In this document: one piece after another, positions 61,757 through 64,000 of the stretch
Numbering within the stretch: position 1 is the first letter of the stretch
Layout of the letters: every line of letters begins with the position of its first letter
Source: an uncultured Alphaproteobacteria bacterium
GTDB taxonomy: Bacteria > Pseudomonadota > Alphaproteobacteria > Rhodobacterales > Rhodobacteraceae
DNA: 64,000 bases
Direction: 5' to 3'
NCBI GenBank assembly: GCA_913031285.1
Contig: CAJWEI010000001.1
Location: 43,685 to 107,684 of the forward strand
Translations under genes and position numbers: made by a program
Notes under the pieces: generated by a model
Seen by the model: the letters and a program-made list of their open reading frames with translations, nothing else
What the model was told of the DNA's origin: nothing
Databases searched by the model: none

Positions 61757-62659
61757 ATGGCTTATCGTTGGTCTGCAAGTTTGAAAGAAAGAGACGTGAC
61801 AGATGAACATCTGTTTATAAATCGACGAAATTTGCTTTCAGGATTGTCAGGTGTTGGTTTGAGCGTACTTATGGCAGAACCAGCGTTCAGTAAAACGCTT
61901 GAGCCAAATGCATGGGAAGACATCACTGAATATAATAATTATTACGAGTTTGGTACTGGCAAGGAAGATCCTGCAAAATTTGCTAAAAGGTTGACTACAA
62001 AGCCTTGGAGTGTGAAAATCGACGGGCTTGTGGACCGGCCAGGGTTTTATGCTTTTGAAGATATCCTGAGTAAGATGCAAATCGAAGAGCGAATTTACAG
62101 ATTTCGTTGTGTTGAAGCATGGTCGATGGTTGTTCCTTGGAACGGATTTGAATTGGCTGATCTTCTAGACTTAGCTGGAGTACAGTCAAACGCAAGGTTT
62201 GTTGCATTCGAAACATTGTACAGACCGTCTGAGATGCGCGGTCAGAACACAAGGGTTTTAGATTGGCCATATGTTGAAGGGTTACGGATGGATGAAGCAA
62301 TGCATCCTTTGACAATGATGGCCACTGGAATTTATGGCCGCGATATTCCCAATCAAAACGGTGCACCTCTCCGGCTGGTAGTGCCATGGAAATATGGGTT
62401 TAAATCAATTAAATCTATCGTAAAGATTACCCTTATGGAGCGACAACCTCCAACAAGTTGGAACAAGGCCAATGCCCGAGAGTACGGGTTTTACAGCAAC
62501 GTTAATCCAGAAGTAGACCACCCGCGCTGGTCGCAAGCCTCTGAGCGTAAGCTAGGTGGAGGACTTTTTGCCAAAAGAGAACCTACTATGAAGTTCAATG
62601 GCTACGAAAACGAGGTGAGTATGCTTTATAAAGGTATGAACCTGAGGAAGCATTTCTAG
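61757..62659 (+). CDS. msrP: Protein-methionine-sulfoxide reductase catalytic subunit MsrP
   Basis: Periplasmic molybdoenzyme that repairs methionine sulfoxide in envelope proteins. The start is the ATG at 61757, after TTTAAGGAGAAAG, giving 300 residues (MAYRWSASLKERDVT). The N-terminus carries a twin-arginine export signal (INRRNLLSGLSGVG). The molybdenum-ligating cysteine is in RFRCVEAWSMVVPWNG. It is directly followed by msrQ after four bases. Molybdopterin for it is supplied in part by MoaD-MoaE encoded at 21.3-22.0 kb. Confidence 0.95.
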   Translation: MAYRWSASLKERDVTDEHLFINRRNLLSGLSGVGLSVLMAEPAFSKTLEPNAWEDITEYNNYYEFGTGKEDPAKFAKRLTTKPWSVKIDGLVDRPGFYAFEDILSKMQIEERIYRFRCVEAWSMVVPWNGFELADLLDLAGVQSNARFVAFETLYRPSEMRGQNTRVLDWPYVEGLRMDEAMHPLTMMATGIYGRDIPNQNGAPLRLVVPWKYGFKSIKSIVKITLMERQPPTSWNKANAREYGFYSNVNPEVDHPRWSQASERKLGGGLFAKREPTMKFNGYENEVSMLYKGMNLRKHF

Positions 62660-62663
62660 GCGC

Positions 62664-63311
62664 ATGAATGGGCTAGGATCAATTGGATTTGGACATATGC
62701 TGCAGGGTTTCAATTCGGCTTTGCGTTGCATTCCTGTTTGGTTGGTCTATTTAGTAGGAACGGTGCCAGCTTTTTTGTACTTCTGGCTGGGGATTAGCAA
62801 CCAGCTTGGTCCTAATCCCATTTCTGACCTTGAACATCTTCTCGGTACACTTGCGCTGCAATTATTGATTGCAGGATTATGTATAACGCCACTGCGGCAG
62901 TTTGCCAATCTGAACCTAATTAAATTTCGCCGTGCTATTGGCCTGCTTGCTTTCTTCTATGTTTTTTTACACCTTCTGGTTTGGTTAGTGCTGGATGTTG
63001 GCCAGACCTCTCAGATCATCAAGGATATAATTAAGCGCCCTTATATAACCATTGGAATGTTGTCATTTCTAGGGATGGTTCCTTTGGTGATCACATCCAA
63101 TAATATATCTGTCCGTCGGTTGGGCTCAAAATGGCGTGTGCTGCACCGGATTACTTATGCTGTATGTTTGTTGGGCGGGCTGCATTTTGTAATGCTCCGA
63201 AAAGGCTTTCAATTGGAGCCGTTGATTTATTTAAGTCTGGTCGTTGTACTTATTATATTACGCGTCAATTGGAAACGAGTGCGGCAAGGCTTGAGCGGAA
63301 ACACAGCGTAA
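62664..63311 (+). CDS. msrQ: Heme-binding membrane subunit MsrQ
   Basis: Six-helix b-type cytochrome that feeds electrons from the quinone pool to MsrP. It has 215 residues. A ferric-reductase-like fold is indicated by regularly spaced helices with conserved histidines (YVFLHLLVW, WRVLHRITYAV, GGLHFVMLRKG). It starts four bases after the msrP stop, so the two are coexpressed. Confidence 0.94.
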   Translation: MNGLGSIGFGHMLQGFNSALRCIPVWLVYLVGTVPAFLYFWLGISNQLGPNPISDLEHLLGTLALQLLIAGLCITPLRQFANLNLIKFRRAIGLLAFFYVFLHLLVWLVLDVGQTSQIIKDIIKRPYITIGMLSFLGMVPLVITSNNISVRRLGSKWRVLHRITYAVCLLGGLHFVMLRKGFQLEPLIYLSLVVVLIILRVNWKRVRQGLSGNTA

Positions 63312-63689
63312 TACCTTTAACGAACTGTAAAAAACCACAACATCTGCCAAAAACTTATTGGAAGTATTCGGTTCTCTTGCGCATTACTTGTGTACTTTAA
63401 ATACGGATCAATTACCTATCCACTGCGCATGGAATTGATAATTAAAATTACAAAGAAAACTCTTAAAAATACATTTATTGCAGGGTATTAAACGTATTTC
63501 TCAAAAAAATTACAGATAAGTTATAAAAAGGGGTTGCGTGGTTTGATTGTAGGGCATAGAAGGTGCTTTGCCGACGGTGCTACGGCACGGTTGGTCGGTA
63601 GATTGATTGAAGTGTCGGTTTGCTGTTTAAGAATTCAGAGGCATCATGGGCGGGTTGCGTCAGTTAATATTTGGCGCGGTCGTTTTTTT
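63312..63689. other. Gap between msrQ and the rRNA operon promoter
   Basis: About 380 AT-rich bases without a convincing gene. A 63-codon frame (63534-63725, TTG start) overlaps the rRNA promoter and is judged spurious. Regulatory sites for the rRNA operon are likely in the right half. Confidence 0.4.
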
Positions 63690-63718
63690 TTGTCTTCAAC
63701 GTTGTTTGAAAATTTAAT
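63690..63718 (+). promoter_or_regulatory. Candidate rRNA operon promoter
   Basis: TTGTCT (63690-63695), a 17-bp spacer and TTTAAT (63713-63718) stand at the start of the rRNA leader, following a T-rich run. The boxes are imperfect, but the position, about 220 bp ahead of 16S, is right for the group. Confidence 0.4.
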
Positions 63719-63939
63719 ACACTGAAGAGATATGTGGGCAGTTTAGTTCATTCGATGGATCAGCCTATCATATCGCGCTACTAGGAGTTTGCTCTGATAA
63801 TGTAGTGTCAGCTTCACTGTTTGTCGGCTTTCGGTATCTTTTGGTACCTTGAGCACAGATAAACAGAAGATGAATAATTTGAACAATTATTCGATGTGCA
63901 TAGGTTCGAACGTCAAGGATAAGCTGGTAACAGCTTTTC
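63719..63939 (+). ncRNA. rRNA operon leader
   Basis: The leader between promoter and 16S. It contains stretches that recur in roseobacter rRNA leaders as I recall them: AGATATGTGGGCAGTTT (from about 63726) and GTGTCAGCTTCACTGTTTGT (from about 63805). It also holds two hairpins, GGTATC/GGTACC with one G-U pair near 63832-63849, and GAATAATT/AATTATTC at 63872-63892. These take part in antitermination and RNase III processing. No tRNA is present in this part. Confidence 0.65.
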
Positions 63940-64000
63940 AACTTGAGAGTTTGATCCTGGCTCAGAACGAACGCTGGCGGCAGGCCTAACACATGCAAGT
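63940..64000 (+). rRNA. rrs: 16S ribosomal RNA (5' end only)
   Basis: The window ends within the first 60 bases of 16S rRNA. The universal primer site AGAGTTTGATCCTGGCTCAG is perfect, followed by AACGAACGCTGGCGGCAGGC and CTAACACATGCAAGT. The sequence is of alphaproteobacterial, roseobacter-like type. The mature 5' end is placed at about 63940 by comparison with known 16S starts. Confidence 0.97.

Noticed and set aside
63534..63725. 63-codon frame before the rRNA operon
   Set aside because: It starts at TTG, overlaps the likely rRNA promoter and leader, and resembles no protein.
63895..63915. tRNA-like T-loop (GGTTCGAAC) in the rRNA leader
   Set aside because: No acceptor, D or anticodon stems can be formed around it; it is part of the leader before 16S.

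Overview
The window looks like one continuous chromosomal stretch from a marine alphaproteobacterium of the Rhodobacterales (Roseobacter group). Supporting signs are a class I lysyl-tRNA synthetase, a plant-type glutamate-cysteine ligase, the long serC form, the rsmE-ubiA-OmpA-moaE/D-pgsA gene order, the HDAC-like/xseB/ispA/dxs order, and a 16S rRNA 5' end of roseobacter type at the right edge. These rest on recalled family knowledge, not on a search. Base composition is AT-leaning for the group.

Left part (1-26 kb): lysK (cut by the edge), a TerB-like gene, nadD and ettA. Then comes the replication block, all on the minus strand: dnaA, dnaN, recF, gyrB, with a 700-bp gap between recF and gyrB. 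Next are rpsT with a clear terminator, an enoyl-CoA hydratase, mutM, the ubiE-ubiB pair, gshA/membrane protein/rsmE, ubiA, an OmpA-domain remnant, moaE/moaD/pgsA, a frameshifted cytochrome P450, aroQ and uppP.

Middle (26-44 kb): gltD and gltB (ammonium assimilation), with very small membrane-peptide ORFs beside gltB; a GST and queG; a stand-alone HyuA-type hydantoinase; trhO; then serine biosynthesis. serC-serA lie on the minus strand behind a probable serC leader RNA, and serB is divergent. serB is followed by msrB-msrA and a shortened EamA transporter.

Right part (44-64 kb): a heavily decayed FAD-dependent amine/amino-acid oxidase pseudogene precedes a GntR regulator, a class III aminotransferase and a complete polyamine-type ABC importer. 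Then come the HDAC-like/xseB/ispA/dxs isoprenoid operon, pyrF, clpB with a sigma32-like promoter, msrP-msrQ, and the promoter, leader and first bases of a ribosomal RNA operon.

The main theme beyond housekeeping is gene decay. At least four recognisable remnants (EamA piece, OmpA domain, P450, FAD oxidase) and one internally deleted transporter sit among intact core genes, and several 300-900 bp gaps hold no recognisable gene. I found no CRISPR array, intact mobile element, prophage or tRNA, and nothing I can defend as an entirely new multi-gene system. The most unusual items are the gltB-linked micro-ORFs, the enlarged importer permeases and the small membrane protein that seems to have lost its start codon.
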